Of a stretch of 64,000 bases of DNA, positions 28,258-36,918 are shown in pieces. Position numbers and translations under genes: made by a program. This stretch comes from a bacterium. Lineage in GTDB: Bacteria > Hinthialibacterota > Hinthialibacteria > H5-UNCL2. Location of the stretch: positions 62,001 to 126,000 of the forward strand of contig JABTUV010000010.1 in assembly GCA_015075175.1 (NCBI GenBank), read 5' to 3'. How positions within the stretch are numbered: position 1 is the stretch's first letter; each line of letters starts with the position of its first letter. A model generated the notes under the pieces. That model worked only from the letters and a program-made list of their open reading frames with translations. It made no database searches and was not told where the DNA came from.

Positions 28258-30492
28258 TTGGAGCGCCTGCCGGCTACCCCTGCCGCGCTATGCGCCCCTT
28301 CCCGCCAGTCAAGCTGGACCCGCCCTCGCGCAGGTTCTCGCCAGCGCGGCATCGGCCTGCTCCACTCGCACCAGGCGGAGGCCATCACCCACGCCCTGGC
28401 CGGTCGCCACGTGGTGGTAGTCACGCCGACCGCCTCGGGCAAAACCCTCTGCTATAACCTGCCGGTCCTGCAACAGCTGTTAAAGGAGCCTGAGTCGCGC
28501 GCCCTCTATCTCTTTCCCACCAAGGCTCTGTCTCAGGATCAGATGCACGAACTGCACGACATTTCGACCCGGCTGGAGCGCGACATCCGGGTTTACACGT
28601 TCGACGGCGACACGCCCGCCTCCGCCCGCCGCGCCATCCGCAACAGCGGCCACGTAGTCGTAACCAATCCCGACATGCTGCATACCGGGATTCTGCCCCA
28701 CCACACGCTGTGGGTGCGACTGTTCGAGAACCTCAAGTACGTGGTGATCGATGAAGTCCACCACTATCGGGGCGTGTTCGGCAGCCATCTGGCCAACATC
28801 ATGCGGCGGCTGTCGCGCATCTGTCGATTCTACGGCAGTGATCCGGTGTTCGTCTGCTGTTCGGCGACCATCGCCAATCCGCGCGAGCTGGCGGAGCGGA
28901 TTCTGGAGCGGCGGGTGGAACTGGTGGACAAGTCGGGCGCGCCGACGGGCGAGAAGCACTTCATTTTCTACAATCCGCCGCTGGTCAACAAGGAGCTGGG
29001 CATCCGCGCCAGCGCGGTCAAGGAGGCGGCGCGTCTGGCGATGCACTTTCTCTCCGAGAACGTGCAGACCATCGTGTTTGCGCGCAGCCGTTTGCGCGTC
29101 GAGATCATCACGACCTATCTCAAGCGCATGATGCGGCGCGCCCGACGTTCCAGCGAACCGATCCGGGGCTATCGCGGCGGCTACCTGCCGCTGGAGCGGC
29201 GCGAGATCGAGCGCGGGCTGAAGGACAAGTCCATCCTCGGTGTAGTGTCTACCAATGCGCTCGAGCTGGGCATCGACATCGGACAGTTGGAGGTCTCGAT
29301 CCTGGCGGGTTATCCGGGCACGATCGCCTCGACCTGGCAGCAGGGCGGCCGGGCGGGCCGGCGCGGAGGCGTCTCCGCCGTCATCCTCGTCGGTACCAGC
29401 GCACCCCTGGATCAGTTCATCCTCGCCCATCCCGGCTACTTCTTCGGGGCCTCCCCCGAATCCGGCATCGTCAATCCCAACAACGTGCCCATCCTGATGA
29501 GCCACCTGCGCTGCGCCGCCTTTGAACTGCCCATCGAGGACGGCGAAATCTTCGGCGTGGACAACCTCTCGCCCGCGCTCCAGTTCCTGGAGGCCGAGGA
29601 GGTCCTGCACCACGCCGGCAGCCGCTGGCATTACACCAGCGAGCGCTATCCCGCCGAGGAGATTTCCCTGCGCAGCGCCAACCCCGAAAACTTCGTTGTG
29701 CTCAATACCTCGACGGTGGACCACAAGGTCATCGCCGAAGTGGATTTCGACTCGGCCCCCATGCTGATTCACGAGGACGCCATTTACATCCATCAGAGCC
29801 AGACGTTTTTCATCGACCGGCTGGACTATGAGGGGCGCACCGCCTACGCGCGCGAAGTCGAGGTGGATTACTACACCGACGCCATCGCCAAAACGGACAT
29901 CCGCATGTTGCACGTGGACGCGCAGGAGCCGTTGCCGACGCCCGGCTGGGAGGCGGTCGCCGATGCCGACCGTCTCTTCTCGCGCAACCTGGGGGTAGTG
30001 AGCGTGACGACGCTTGTCACCAAGTTCAAGAAGATCAAGTTCGAGACCCACGAGAGCGTGGGCTACGGCGAAGTCAAGCTGCCCGAGCGCGAGATGCAGA
30101 CCGAGAGTTACTGGATTTCCCTGTCCGACGCGGTCTACGACTTCGTGCCGGAGACGGAGCTGGGCGGCGCCCTGACGGCCATGGCGCAGGTTCTGGCCAA
30201 CGTGATCCCCGTGCACGTGATGTGCGATCCGCGCGATTTCCGCGTCGCGCCCATGCTCAAGTCGCCCGACGTGGAGCGGCCCACCATCTTCGCCTACGAC
30301 GCTTATCCCGGCGGCATCGGGCTGTCCCAGAAGGCCTATGCCGTGCACCGCGAGCTGATGAAGTCCGCGCTGGAGCTGGTCGAGGGCTGCGGCTGCGAAG
30401 GCGGCTGCCCGTCGTGCGTGGGGCCGTTGCTGGACGTGGGTGAACGCGGCAAGGAGTACGCGCGGATGCTGTTTCGGATGCTGGCGGGGTGA
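28258..30492 (+). CDS. mrfA: DEAD/DEAH-box helicase with DUF1998, MrfA/YprA-like
   Basis: Superfamily 2 helicase of the MrfA family, which in Bacillus subtilis repairs mitomycin-type DNA adducts. Motifs: I TPTASGKT, II DEVHHY, III CSATI, V STNALELGIDIG, VI QQGGRAGRR. The C-terminal DUF1998 zinc site is CGCEGGCPSCVG. The true N-terminus probably starts at GTG 28209. There RFPRNIVHW and RLPLPRYAPLPAS appear in one frame, then DPALAQVLA, then QRGIGLLHSHQAEAI in the final frame, so two or three one-base indels lie between 28209 and 28370. From about 28365 the frame is open to the end. No MrfB-like exonuclease gene is adjacent. Confidence 0.88.
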   Translation: MERLPATPAALCAPSRQSSWTRPRAGSRQRGIGLLHSHQAEAITHALAGRHVVVVTPTASGKTLCYNLPVLQQLLKEPESRALYLFPTKALSQDQMHELHDISTRLERDIRVYTFDGDTPASARRAIRNSGHVVVTNPDMLHTGILPHHTLWVRLFENLKYVVIDEVHHYRGVFGSHLANIMRRLSRICRFYGSDPVFVCCSATIANPRELAERILERRVELVDKSGAPTGEKHFIFYNPPLVNKELGIRASAVKEAARLAMHFLSENVQTIVFARSRLRVEIITTYLKRMMRRARRSSEPIRGYRGGYLPLERREIERGLKDKSILGVVSTNALELGIDIGQLEVSILAGYPGTIASTWQQGGRAGRRGGVSAVILVGTSAPLDQFILAHPGYFFGASPESGIVNPNNVPILMSHLRCAAFELPIEDGEIFGVDNLSPALQFLEAEEVLHHAGSRWHYTSERYPAEEISLRSANPENFVVLNTSTVDHKVIAEVDFDSAPMLIHEDAIYIHQSQTFFIDRLDYEGRTAYAREVEVDYYTDAIAKTDIRMLHVDAQEPLPTPGWEAVADADRLFSRNLGVVSVTTLVTKFKKIKFETHESVGYGEVKLPEREMQTESYWISLSDAVYDFVPETELGGALTAMAQVLANVIPVHVMCDPRDFRVAPMLKSPDVERPTIFAYDAYPGGIGLSQKAYAVHRELMKSALELVEGCGCEGGCPSCVGPLLDVGERGKEYARMLFRMLAG

Positions 30493-30539
30493 TCTCCCAA
30501 TCGTGCTCGTAATCGCAATCGAGGGGCCATCGGAAAGAC

Positions 30540-32264
30540 TTACCACGCCGGCCATTCCTCGACCCGAAGGTCCCACTTCAGGTTGATCTTCAGCGGGTTG
30601 TCCCACTTGCGCGCCGAGCCGGCCCAAGGCCGATCGGGGGGAATGGCAAAATGGTCGATGGCGGCGACTTGGTCGTCCAGTTTTTCTTCGACCACGTCCT
30701 TGCGCATGAGCAGTCGGCCGTCGCGCAGCCGGTACACCGGCTGCGGCAGCGACAGGCGCGCATCGTCCAGCGACAGACGGTACATGATCTGATTATAATC
30801 ATAGTACGGCGTACGCACCCCTCCACCCGAGAAGGCCTCCGTGTAGGTACCCTCGAAATAAATCACGCGCCCGCCGTCCTGGTCGAAGTAGGGATGCTGG
30901 GTGGGATTATAGAACGAGTACTTGTCGTGGGTGACGACCTTTCTGGCGTAGGCCCACGGCCCCAGCGGGCTGTCGGCTTCGGCGAACCAGATTTCCCCCA
31001 ACATGGAGCTCCCAAGCGACTGGCAGCCGATCATGATCCAGCGTTTGCGGTAGTCGTTCCAATGCACGGAAGCGGCGGACATGAAGACGGGCGAGCCGCT
31101 CTCCACGTCGCGGAGGACCCACAGGCGGTCGGCGTCGCTGAGTTTTCCGGCGCGCACAAGCTCGGCCTCCTCACGCGGTCCGACGAAGGCGGTGTCCCGC
31201 TTCCAGCCCCACACCGCCCGTCCCTCCGGCCCGCGCTCGACTTGCGCCGAGTCGGCGTCCACGTACCGGCTCCCCGGCGCGAGCGGGGTGAACGACTCAT
31301 AGTTTCTCGGATCAAATATCGCGCTCCAGTCGGCTTTCACGCGAATCATGGGATACGGCCAGGTGAAGTAATAGTACGCCTCCCCGCCGTGTTTGACGCG
31401 CAGCGACTGGCCGGCGGGAAAGAGCGGCAGCGACAGGTCGAACGAGGAGTGCTTCTCGAACCTCTGCGCCTCGTCGCTCCAGACGGAAAAGCCCCGCTCG
31501 TAGGTCGTGCCCAGGTCCTTCATGCGCGACCAGCACGTGACCAAGCGCCGGCGGCCCGCCTCGTCGGGGACGAGCATGTAGCCCGCCGCCCAGACGGGTC
31601 CCGGCCCCTCGATGGGGCACATCCCGCGCGAGAACCCGTTCTCGTCCACGTAGTAGTGAAGATCGACGCCGACGCTGGGGTCCAAACCGCCCCTGGCCGG
31701 AAAATCGGAGGTCGCGCCCGACATGTGGAAGTTGCCCAAGGGATAGGCGAAGCGTCCGGTATCGCCCCACGTCCAGAAGAGCTTGCCTTGGTAAGGGATG
31801 ACGCCCACGCTGTCCTGCCCCATCACCAGCCCGTTTTGCACCGGGTTTTTGGTGGGAACCGGCTTGCCCAGAAGGACGCTGTCGCCGTAGATGTTGGCGC
31901 CGGTCACGCGATAGAGGCGCTCGGCGATGTTCCGGCGGGTGACTTGCAGCGTGGCCTCCCCACCCGGTTTCACGTCCAGAGCGATGCCGCGAAAGCCGAA
32001 GCCGTCGGCGCGGAACTGGTAGCCGTGACTTGCCACATTGAACCAGACTTTCTGATTCATCAGGGCCGGATCGTCGATGGCGATCCAGCCGCCGCTGTCG
32101 GTGTAGTACTTCGTCCCGCCGACGTTCTCCAGTTCCACCAGCGGCACGCCGCGGCCGGTCGAGGCATCCACCACGTGAATGCCGAAGTACCCGGGATGCG
32201 CCTGGGCGTGGGCGGCGCCGCCAACGAAGAGTGCGAGCAGGCAGGGAAACCAACGGGCGATCAT
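30540..32264 (-). CDS. Secreted beta-propeller protein with N-terminal CarboxypepD-reg-like domain
   Basis: A 574-residue secreted protein (signal peptide ARWFPCLLALFVGGAAHAQA). Residues about 25-120 form a beta-sandwich (GYFGIHVVDASTGRGVPLVE, YTDSGGWIAIDDP, DVKPGGEATLQVTRRN) of the carboxypeptidase regulatory or carbohydrate-binding type. The rest has repeated propeller-like blocks (GKLFWTWGDTG, YYYFTWPYPMIRVKAD, GSPVFMSAASVHWNDYRKRW, GEIWFAEADSPLGPWAYARK), resembling five-bladed GH43/GH130-like folds. I cannot name a catalytic triad, so enzymatic function is unproven. ATG 32264 has GGAGG 6 bases upstream. It is convergent with the helicase. Confidence 0.7.
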   Translation of the reverse strand: MIARWFPCLLALFVGGAAHAQAHPGYFGIHVVDASTGRGVPLVELENVGGTKYYTDSGGWIAIDDPALMNQKVWFNVASHGYQFRADGFGFRGIALDVKPGGEATLQVTRRNIAERLYRVTGANIYGDSVLLGKPVPTKNPVQNGLVMGQDSVGVIPYQGKLFWTWGDTGRFAYPLGNFHMSGATSDFPARGGLDPSVGVDLHYYVDENGFSRGMCPIEGPGPVWAAGYMLVPDEAGRRRLVTCWSRMKDLGTTYERGFSVWSDEAQRFEKHSSFDLSLPLFPAGQSLRVKHGGEAYYYFTWPYPMIRVKADWSAIFDPRNYESFTPLAPGSRYVDADSAQVERGPEGRAVWGWKRDTAFVGPREEAELVRAGKLSDADRLWVLRDVESGSPVFMSAASVHWNDYRKRWIMIGCQSLGSSMLGEIWFAEADSPLGPWAYARKVVTHDKYSFYNPTQHPYFDQDGGRVIYFEGTYTEAFSGGGVRTPYYDYNQIMYRLSLDDARLSLPQPVYRLRDGRLLMRKDVVEEKLDDQVAAIDHFAIPPDRPWAGSARKWDNPLKINLKWDLRVEEWPAW

Positions 32265-32387
32265 CGTGGACCTCCAAGAGACGGTCGGAATGTGCGGGAC
32301 ATGATACCTGCAAAAGTGGGGCAGGAAAAGGGGCCGGAGAGAGCGTATCGGTGAGGACGGCATGGACGGGGGCATATCCGCGTTATG

Positions 32388-32475
32388 CCGCCGTGCCTCT
32401 CGATACGGCCCCGGAGTTGCCTTCTCGCTTAAATGAAAGAACCTGGGCGGGGCCTACTCGAGGACACGGCTCGGG
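32388..32475. repeat. CTCGATACGG element family B, copy 4
   Basis: GCCGTGCCTCTCGATACGGC at the left and GGCCTACTCGAGGACACGGC at the right, about 70 bp apart. Followed closely by another copy at 32590. Both lie in the 586-bp gap upstream of the [2Fe-2S] gene. Confidence 0.7.
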
Positions 32476-32589
32476 TTTTCCGCATGACCTTACGCGGGAA
32501 CACGGCATACAATTCTGCATCTTGCACGGGAAGAAGCTGCTTGCCCGAGGTCGCACTAGTGCAGTTTCAAGAGAAGGCGCAGCGCGTCG

Positions 32590-32765
32590 GTCGTCCTCTC
32601 GATACGCGGAGTACCGTCAATCGAGGACTCGGTTTCTCCTTTCCCGCGACCATCTCTTGAGAAACGGCACTGGAGAGAGGAACCGAGTCCTCGAGCAGCG
32701 GCGCGCTGGGTAGCCGGCTTGAGATGCGATTTGTGCCCTCGCCGCGAATCGAGAGGACGGCGTTA
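32590..32765. repeat. CTCGATACGG element family B, copy 5 (inverted pair)
   Basis: Left GTCGTCCTCTCGATACGCGG and right end GAATCGAGAGGACGGCG are inverted. Internal TCGAGGACTCGGTTTCTCCT and AGAGAGGAACCGAGTCCTCG form a long inverted repeat, so the element folds into a near-complete hairpin. Confidence 0.7.
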
Positions 32766-32850
32766 CCGCGGTCAGGCCGGCTTCACCTCGTGACGGGCCG
32801 TCCCATGCGCGGCGCCTTGATTCCCGCGCGCCGGAATGATAGCTTGCCCC

Positions 32851-33222
32851 ATGCGATGGGAAGGCGAGGAGGAGATGCCGGACCAGGGCGACGATCCACG
32901 GCGGGAAGTCTGCCACTGCTTTCACGTGCCGTTGGGCAAGCTGGTGAAGTTCCACCGGCTGCGTCATCCGCGGCTGGCCTCGCAGTTTTCCGAGTGCTTC
33001 GGGGCGGGGACGGGCTGCGGGTGGTGCGTGCCGTTTCTGTCCACGCTATACGAGCAGTTGGAGCGCGGCGAGGCGCCCCACATCGCGCTCTCGCCGGAGG
33101 AGTACGCGCGCCGCCGCGCGGAGTATCGCCGCGGCCGGGCGCCGGACGAGACCGTCACCGCCGCCGACCTCGCCCGCACGCGGCGGATGGCCGGCCGGGC
33201 CATGCCGCCGGAAAAAACCTGA
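32851..33222 (+). CDS. BFD-like [2Fe-2S]-binding protein
   Basis: A 123-residue protein with the BFD/Fer2_BFD cysteine pattern: VCHCFHVPLGKLVKFHRL and GTGCGWCVPFLSTLYEQL (C-x-C and C-x-x-C). Such domains bind a [2Fe-2S] cluster, as in bacterioferritin-associated ferredoxin and NirB. The C-terminal half is charged and helical (SPEEYARRRAEYRRG) with no domain I recognise. It ends 7 bases before the YpdA-like reductase gene, so the two are probably co-transcribed and may exchange electrons. The start could also be the ATGs at 32836 or 32875. Confidence 0.8.
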   Translation: MRWEGEEEMPDQGDDPRREVCHCFHVPLGKLVKFHRLRHPRLASQFSECFGAGTGCGWCVPFLSTLYEQLERGEAPHIALSPEEYARRRAEYRRGRAPDETVTAADLARTRRMAGRAMPPEKT

Positions 33223-33229
33223 GGAATCC

Positions 33230-34246
33230 ATGCTCCACGCCGCTCGCCACTCCGCCGCCGACTCCACCGCCTTCGACGTCATCATCATCGGCGCCGGTCC
33301 CATCGGCCTGGCCTGCGGCATCGAGGCCAAGCGGCGCGGGTTTCGCTATCTGATCATCGAGAAGGGCTGCGTGGTCAACTCCATCTATCACTATCCCATC
33401 TACATGCGCTTTTTTTCCACCGCCAATCTCCTGGAAATCGGCGAGGTTCCGTTTATCACCCATGGCGACAAGCCCACACGCCAGGAGGCGCTCTCATATT
33501 ATCGCCTGGTGGCCAACGGGCTGTCGCTGAACATGAGGCTCTACGAGGAAGTAGTGAGCGTGAAGGGCCAGGACGGGGCCTTTCAGATCGAGACCACGCG
33601 GGGTCACTACACGGCGCGCAAGGTGATCGCGGCCATCGGTTTTTCCCACCGGCCGCGCATGTTGAACGTGCCGGGCGAGAAACTGGACAAAGTCAGCCAC
33701 TACTTCCGCGAGCCGCATCCCTACTCGGGCCAGCGGCTGCTGGTGGTGGGCAGCGGCAACTCGGCGGTCGAGGCGGCGCTGGACTGCTTCCGCCACGGAG
33801 CCAAGGTCACCCTCGTGGTGCGCGGGGAAAACCTGCACGAGGGCATCAAGTACTGGATTCGCCCCGACATCGAAAACCGCATCAAGAAGGGCGAGATCGC
33901 CGCTTACTTTAATACCCGGGTGCTGGCCATCAAGCCCGACTCGGTACTTCTGGACGTGCCGGACTCCGGCTCGGTCGAGGTCCCCAATGACTTCGTTCTG
34001 GCCCTCACCGGCTACGAGCCCAACTTTGATCTGCTCGAGCAGATGGGCGTCGCCATCGGCGACGACGAGTTTCGCACCCCCAGTCACGACCCGCAAACCT
34101 ACGAGACCAATCGCGCCGGTTTGTACCTCGCCGGGGTCGTGGTGGGAGGACTGCAGAGCAACAGGTGGTTCATCGAGAACAGCCGCATCCACGCCCGCTA
34201 TATCTTCGACGACATCGAGAAGAGGCGCGGGCGGCGAACCGGTTGA
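33230..34246 (+). CDS. ypdA: YpdA-family FAD/NAD(P)-dependent disulfide reductase
   Basis: A 338-residue flavoprotein of the YpdA/Bdr family, whose Firmicutes members reduce bacillithiol disulfide. The FAD-binding GxGxxG is DVIIIGAGPIGLACGIEAKR, then CVVNSIYHYPIYMRFFSTAN, typical of YpdA. The NAD(P)-binding site is RLLVVGSGNSAVEAALDCFR, followed by ENRIKKGEIAAYFNT, VLALTGYEPNFDLLEQMGV and the C-terminal GLYLAGVVVGGLQSNRWFIE. It lacks the C-x-x-C of thioredoxin reductase, as expected for this family. Its presence hints at low-molecular-weight thiol metabolism; no bacillithiol synthesis gene is in view. Confidence 0.88.
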   Translation: MLHAARHSAADSTAFDVIIIGAGPIGLACGIEAKRRGFRYLIIEKGCVVNSIYHYPIYMRFFSTANLLEIGEVPFITHGDKPTRQEALSYYRLVANGLSLNMRLYEEVVSVKGQDGAFQIETTRGHYTARKVIAAIGFSHRPRMLNVPGEKLDKVSHYFREPHPYSGQRLLVVGSGNSAVEAALDCFRHGAKVTLVVRGENLHEGIKYWIRPDIENRIKKGEIAAYFNTRVLAIKPDSVLLDVPDSGSVEVPNDFVLALTGYEPNFDLLEQMGVAIGDDEFRTPSHDPQTYETNRAGLYLAGVVVGGLQSNRWFIENSRIHARYIFDDIEKRRGRRTG

Positions 34247-34262
34247 AGGAAAGGCGAGGTGC

Positions 34263-35046
34263 ATGATGAAAAAGGGGCGCGCAATCGCGATGTTGGCATG
34301 TCTGCTCGTGTTCGGGTGCATGGCGGGGAAAGTGGCGATGGCCCAGGAGGCGGCGCCGGCCGAGATCCTCGACAACACCTTATGTCCGGTGTTGACCGAT
34401 GAGGCGGTGGATCCGGAGGTTTTCGTCGAGTATCAGGGCAAGCGCGTGTACCTGTGCTGCCGGCGTTGCCAGCGGATGTTCCAGGCGGAGCCGGAGAAGT
34501 ACCTCGCCAACCTGCCGCAATTCGCGGGTGTGGCGCTATCGAGCGCCGTGACGACGGCGGCCCAGCCGGAAGAGCCGGAAGCCCACCATGAACACGCGGA
34601 GCGCCCGTTCCTGCCGCGCCTCCTGGAGTTCGTCGGCAAGCTGCACGTGGTCGTGGTGCATTTTCCCATCGCGTTGCTTTTGGCGGCGGCGCTGGCCGAG
34701 CTGGGAGTGATGCTGGGCTACGGCGGACTGTCGGGCGCCACGCGCTTCTGCCTGGTGCTGGGCGCCGCCGGCGGTCGTGGCTGCGGGCCTGGGTTGGATC
34801 GACGCCTTCTGGAGGAATCTCTCCGCGCGGCTGGCCCAGGCGCTCTTCATCCACCGCTGGCTGGGGGTGTCCACGGCGGTGCTGGCCGTTGTCGCGCTGG
34901 CCTTGTATGAACGCGCGCGCCCGGCGCCGGGATCAACGCTGCACAAGTGGGCGCGCGCCGCGCTGTTCGTGGCGGCGGGACTGGTCGGGTTGGCCGGACA
35001 TTTCGGCGGCACCCTGGTCCACGGCTTGTCTTTTTACACGTTTTGA
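34263..35046 (+). CDS. Lipoprotein with YHS domain and DUF2231 membrane domain (frameshifted)
   Basis: Starts at ATG 34263 (GAGG upstream) with a lipobox (LLVFGCMAG). A YHS/TRASH-like metal-binding domain follows: CPVLTDEAVDPEVFVEYQGK and RVYLCCRRCQRMFQAEPEKY. After a His-rich linker comes the DUF2231 membrane domain (LHVVVVHFPIALLLAAALAE). At about 34766-34772 the frame breaks; in the next frame VVAAGLGWIDAFWRNLSARL to FGGTLVHGLSFYTF completes the domain. One missing base accounts for it. YHS and DUF2231 together occur in membrane proteins linked to metal handling or cytochromes. About 260 residues if restored. Confidence 0.8.
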
Positions 35047-35100
35047 GCCGGTAATCTCTACGGGAAGAATCGCGGGCCGCCGGAAGGATTTACCGCCCCC

Positions 35101-35385
35101 TCATTCCCGCGCGGAGTCCCGGCTTCCATCGGCCTCTCTCCGCGCTTCCCGCCGCAGGCGGGCCGCGTCGCCCGCCAGATAGACGGCATCCGGGCCGTCC
35201 CCGCGGCGCTGCACCAGACCTTCTTCGACCAGCCGCTCCAACGCGCGCTGGACGCGTTCCACGTCCTCGCCATAAAGCCAGAACGCCGCGATCCCCTCGG
35301 CCGTATCGGCCATGTGCGGATGTTCGGCCCACAAGCGCAAGAGGGCGCGATGAATGGAAGAAAGGGCGGAGCGTTCGGGCGGCAT
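35101..35385 (-). CDS. Small winged-helix-like hypothetical protein
   Basis: A 94-residue protein: HRALLRLWAEHPHMADTAEG, DVERVQRALERLVEEGLVQR, then DAVYLAGDAARLRREARREA. The pattern of three helices followed by a VERLVEEGLVxRR strand-turn suggests a winged-helix DNA-binding fold, but I recognise no family. ATG 35385 has GGAGG 6 bases upstream. It is an isolated minus-strand gene between a DUF2231 gene and a beta-propeller gene. Confidence 0.65.
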   Translation of the reverse strand: MPPERSALSSIHRALLRLWAEHPHMADTAEGIAAFWLYGEDVERVQRALERLVEEGLVQRRGDGPDAVYLAGDAARLRREARREADGSRDSARE

Positions 35386-35456
35386 GGTCGACCTCCGGAC
35401 CGAAAAAAACGGGGTCCGAAAGCGCACTGCCGCAAAATCCATGCCGTGCCGGCCCT

Positions 35457-35520
35457 CACGTAGGGTGGGTTCCACCCACCACAGGCAAGGCTGCCGTTGG
35501 CGGGTAAAACCCACCCTACT
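35457..35520. terminator. GTAGGGTGGGTT hairpin (family E) ending the beta-propeller gene
   Basis: GTAGGGTGGGTTCCACCCAC at the left and GGGTAAAACCCACCCTAC at the right form a long inverted repeat. Its right end overlaps the 3' end of the minus-strand gene at 35516. No T-tract follows, so it may be a processing or factor-dependent signal. Same family as sites near 22093 and 22176. Confidence 0.5.
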
Positions 35521-36463
35521 TCCAATCGAGGCGGGCGATGCTGATCCCCTTCAGGTCGGGCCGCAGCGCGGCGATGTAATACTGTCCCTCGTGAAAGACG
35601 ATTTCCGGCGCGGCGACCGGCAGCGAACAGACCAGGTACTTGTCATCCTGGTTGACGCCGAAATACTTGGGATCGCGCGAATGATACACGCGCGTAATCT
35701 GCTCCCATCCGTATCTCTGCGTGCGGAAGAGGTAATAATCGTCGGGTCCGAGGGCTACCACGTGCGGGCACTCGGACGAATAGGCGTTGGTCCCCGCCTC
35801 TCCCCCATAGGCGGCCACGACCGACTCGCTCCAGTCCAGAAGATTCGGGCTGGTGCGACAGTAGACCATGCCCTGCCGGTTGGGATAGGCGGTGTAATAA
35901 CAATGCCAGAGGTCGCCGACCAACAGCAGCATGGCGTCGCGGGTGTTGTTGCCCGGGCCTTCGGAGAAGCGGCCGCTCCGCCCGTCGGCGGTTAAAACGC
36001 GCTCGAACTTCTTGCCGTCCTTGCTCTTGGCGAAGCAGATGTTCTCCCAGTCGCCGTAGGCCATCCAATATTCGCCCCGCCACTTGACCACGTGGGGCGC
36101 CTGCAAGCCGCCGGTCGTCTCGCCCAGTTCGGGCCGGGCCGTCATCTGGATGCCCGTGGGGGTCCAACTGGCGTCGGTAATCTGCTTTCCCTCCCAACCG
36201 TGGAAGAGGCGCCGATTGCCGCCGCAATTCGTGCCCCGGACGCAGGACCACAGCTGCCAGGTTCCATCCGCCGCCTGCCAGACGGCGAAATCCACCGGCT
36301 GCTGCCGCTCGGTCGTGATCTCGGGGCCGAGGTCGGGATCGCCCGCCACGCCCCACCACTCACCCACGATGGTGGGAACTTTCACGCTCGTTTGCGCCAT
36401 TAAGGGACCTCCTGCGAACTGGGAAATGACGGCCAGCCCGGTCAAGACGTGCGATACGCGCAT
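35516..36463 (-). CDS. Secreted five-bladed beta-propeller protein (GH43-like)
   Basis: A 315-residue secreted protein (signal peptide RVSHVLTGLAVISQFAGGPL, cleaved after MAQ). Propeller-like blocks: VDFAVWQAADGTWQLWSCVR, APHVVKWRGEYWMAYGD, DAMLLLVGDLWHCYYTAYPN, SSECPHVVALGPDDYYLFRT and APEIVFHEGQYYIAALRPDL. These resemble GH43/GH32/GH130-like proteins, where each blade reports one strand pattern, but the acidic catalytic residues cannot be assigned confidently. Probably a secreted glycan-binding or glycan-cleaving protein beside the polysaccharide cluster that follows. GAGGAG precedes the ATG. Confidence 0.75.
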   Translation of the reverse strand: MRVSHVLTGLAVISQFAGGPLMAQTSVKVPTIVGEWWGVAGDPDLGPEITTERQQPVDFAVWQAADGTWQLWSCVRGTNCGGNRRLFHGWEGKQITDASWTPTGIQMTARPELGETTGGLQAPHVVKWRGEYWMAYGDWENICFAKSKDGKKFERVLTADGRSGRFSEGPGNNTRDAMLLLVGDLWHCYYTAYPNRQGMVYCRTSPNLLDWSESVVAAYGGEAGTNAYSSECPHVVALGPDDYYLFRTQRYGWEQITRVYHSRDPKYFGVNQDDKYLVCSLPVAAPEIVFHEGQYYIAALRPDLKGISIARLDWK

Positions 36464-36562
36464 GGGATGCTCCTCGAAAAACGAGAATAAGTGGTATTAC
36501 CAGTCGCAAAGCGACTGCCGGTGTCAATCCTCTCGCCGCCTTTCCCGGCTCTTTGCACCATC

Positions 36563-36815
36563 GTTGTCATTTCGACCATTGTCATTTCGACCGCGGCACG
36601 TTGTCATTTCGACCATTGTTATTCCGACCGCGGCACGTTGTCATTTCGACCATTGTTATTTCGACCGCGGCACGTTGTCATTTCGACCATTGTCATTTCG
36701 ACTGCGGCACGTTGTCATTTCGACCGAAGGGAGAAATCTTGCGCCGGATGGATGGCAAGATTCCTCCCTCGGTCGGAATGAATGAGGATTCCTCCCTACG
36801 GTCGGAATGACAGTT
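36563..36815. repeat. GTCATTTCGACCG repeat family C, copy 3: 37-bp tandem array
   Basis: Four tandem 37-bp units (36563, 36600, 36637, 36674), each GTTGTCATTTCGACCATTGT plus CATTTCGACCGCGGCAC with 0-2 changes. A fifth partial unit follows that switches to GTCATTTCGACCGAAGGGAG, then an inverse half (TCGGTCGGAATGA). It fills most of the gap upstream of the GH88 gene. Confidence 0.85.
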
Positions 36816-36918
36816 GGAGGCTCGGCGCGGTTTCCGCGATGGAAATTAAGGCGTAACGGGGTTATTAAAGAGCCGAACCGGGGCGCAGGCCCCCGGGCAG
36901 CATTTTGGATCCGGCAGG

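Noticed and set aside
28480-30627. 715-codon minus-strand open frame
   Set aside because: Antisense of the MrfA-like helicase, with His/Val/Gly-rich sequence typical of shadow frames.
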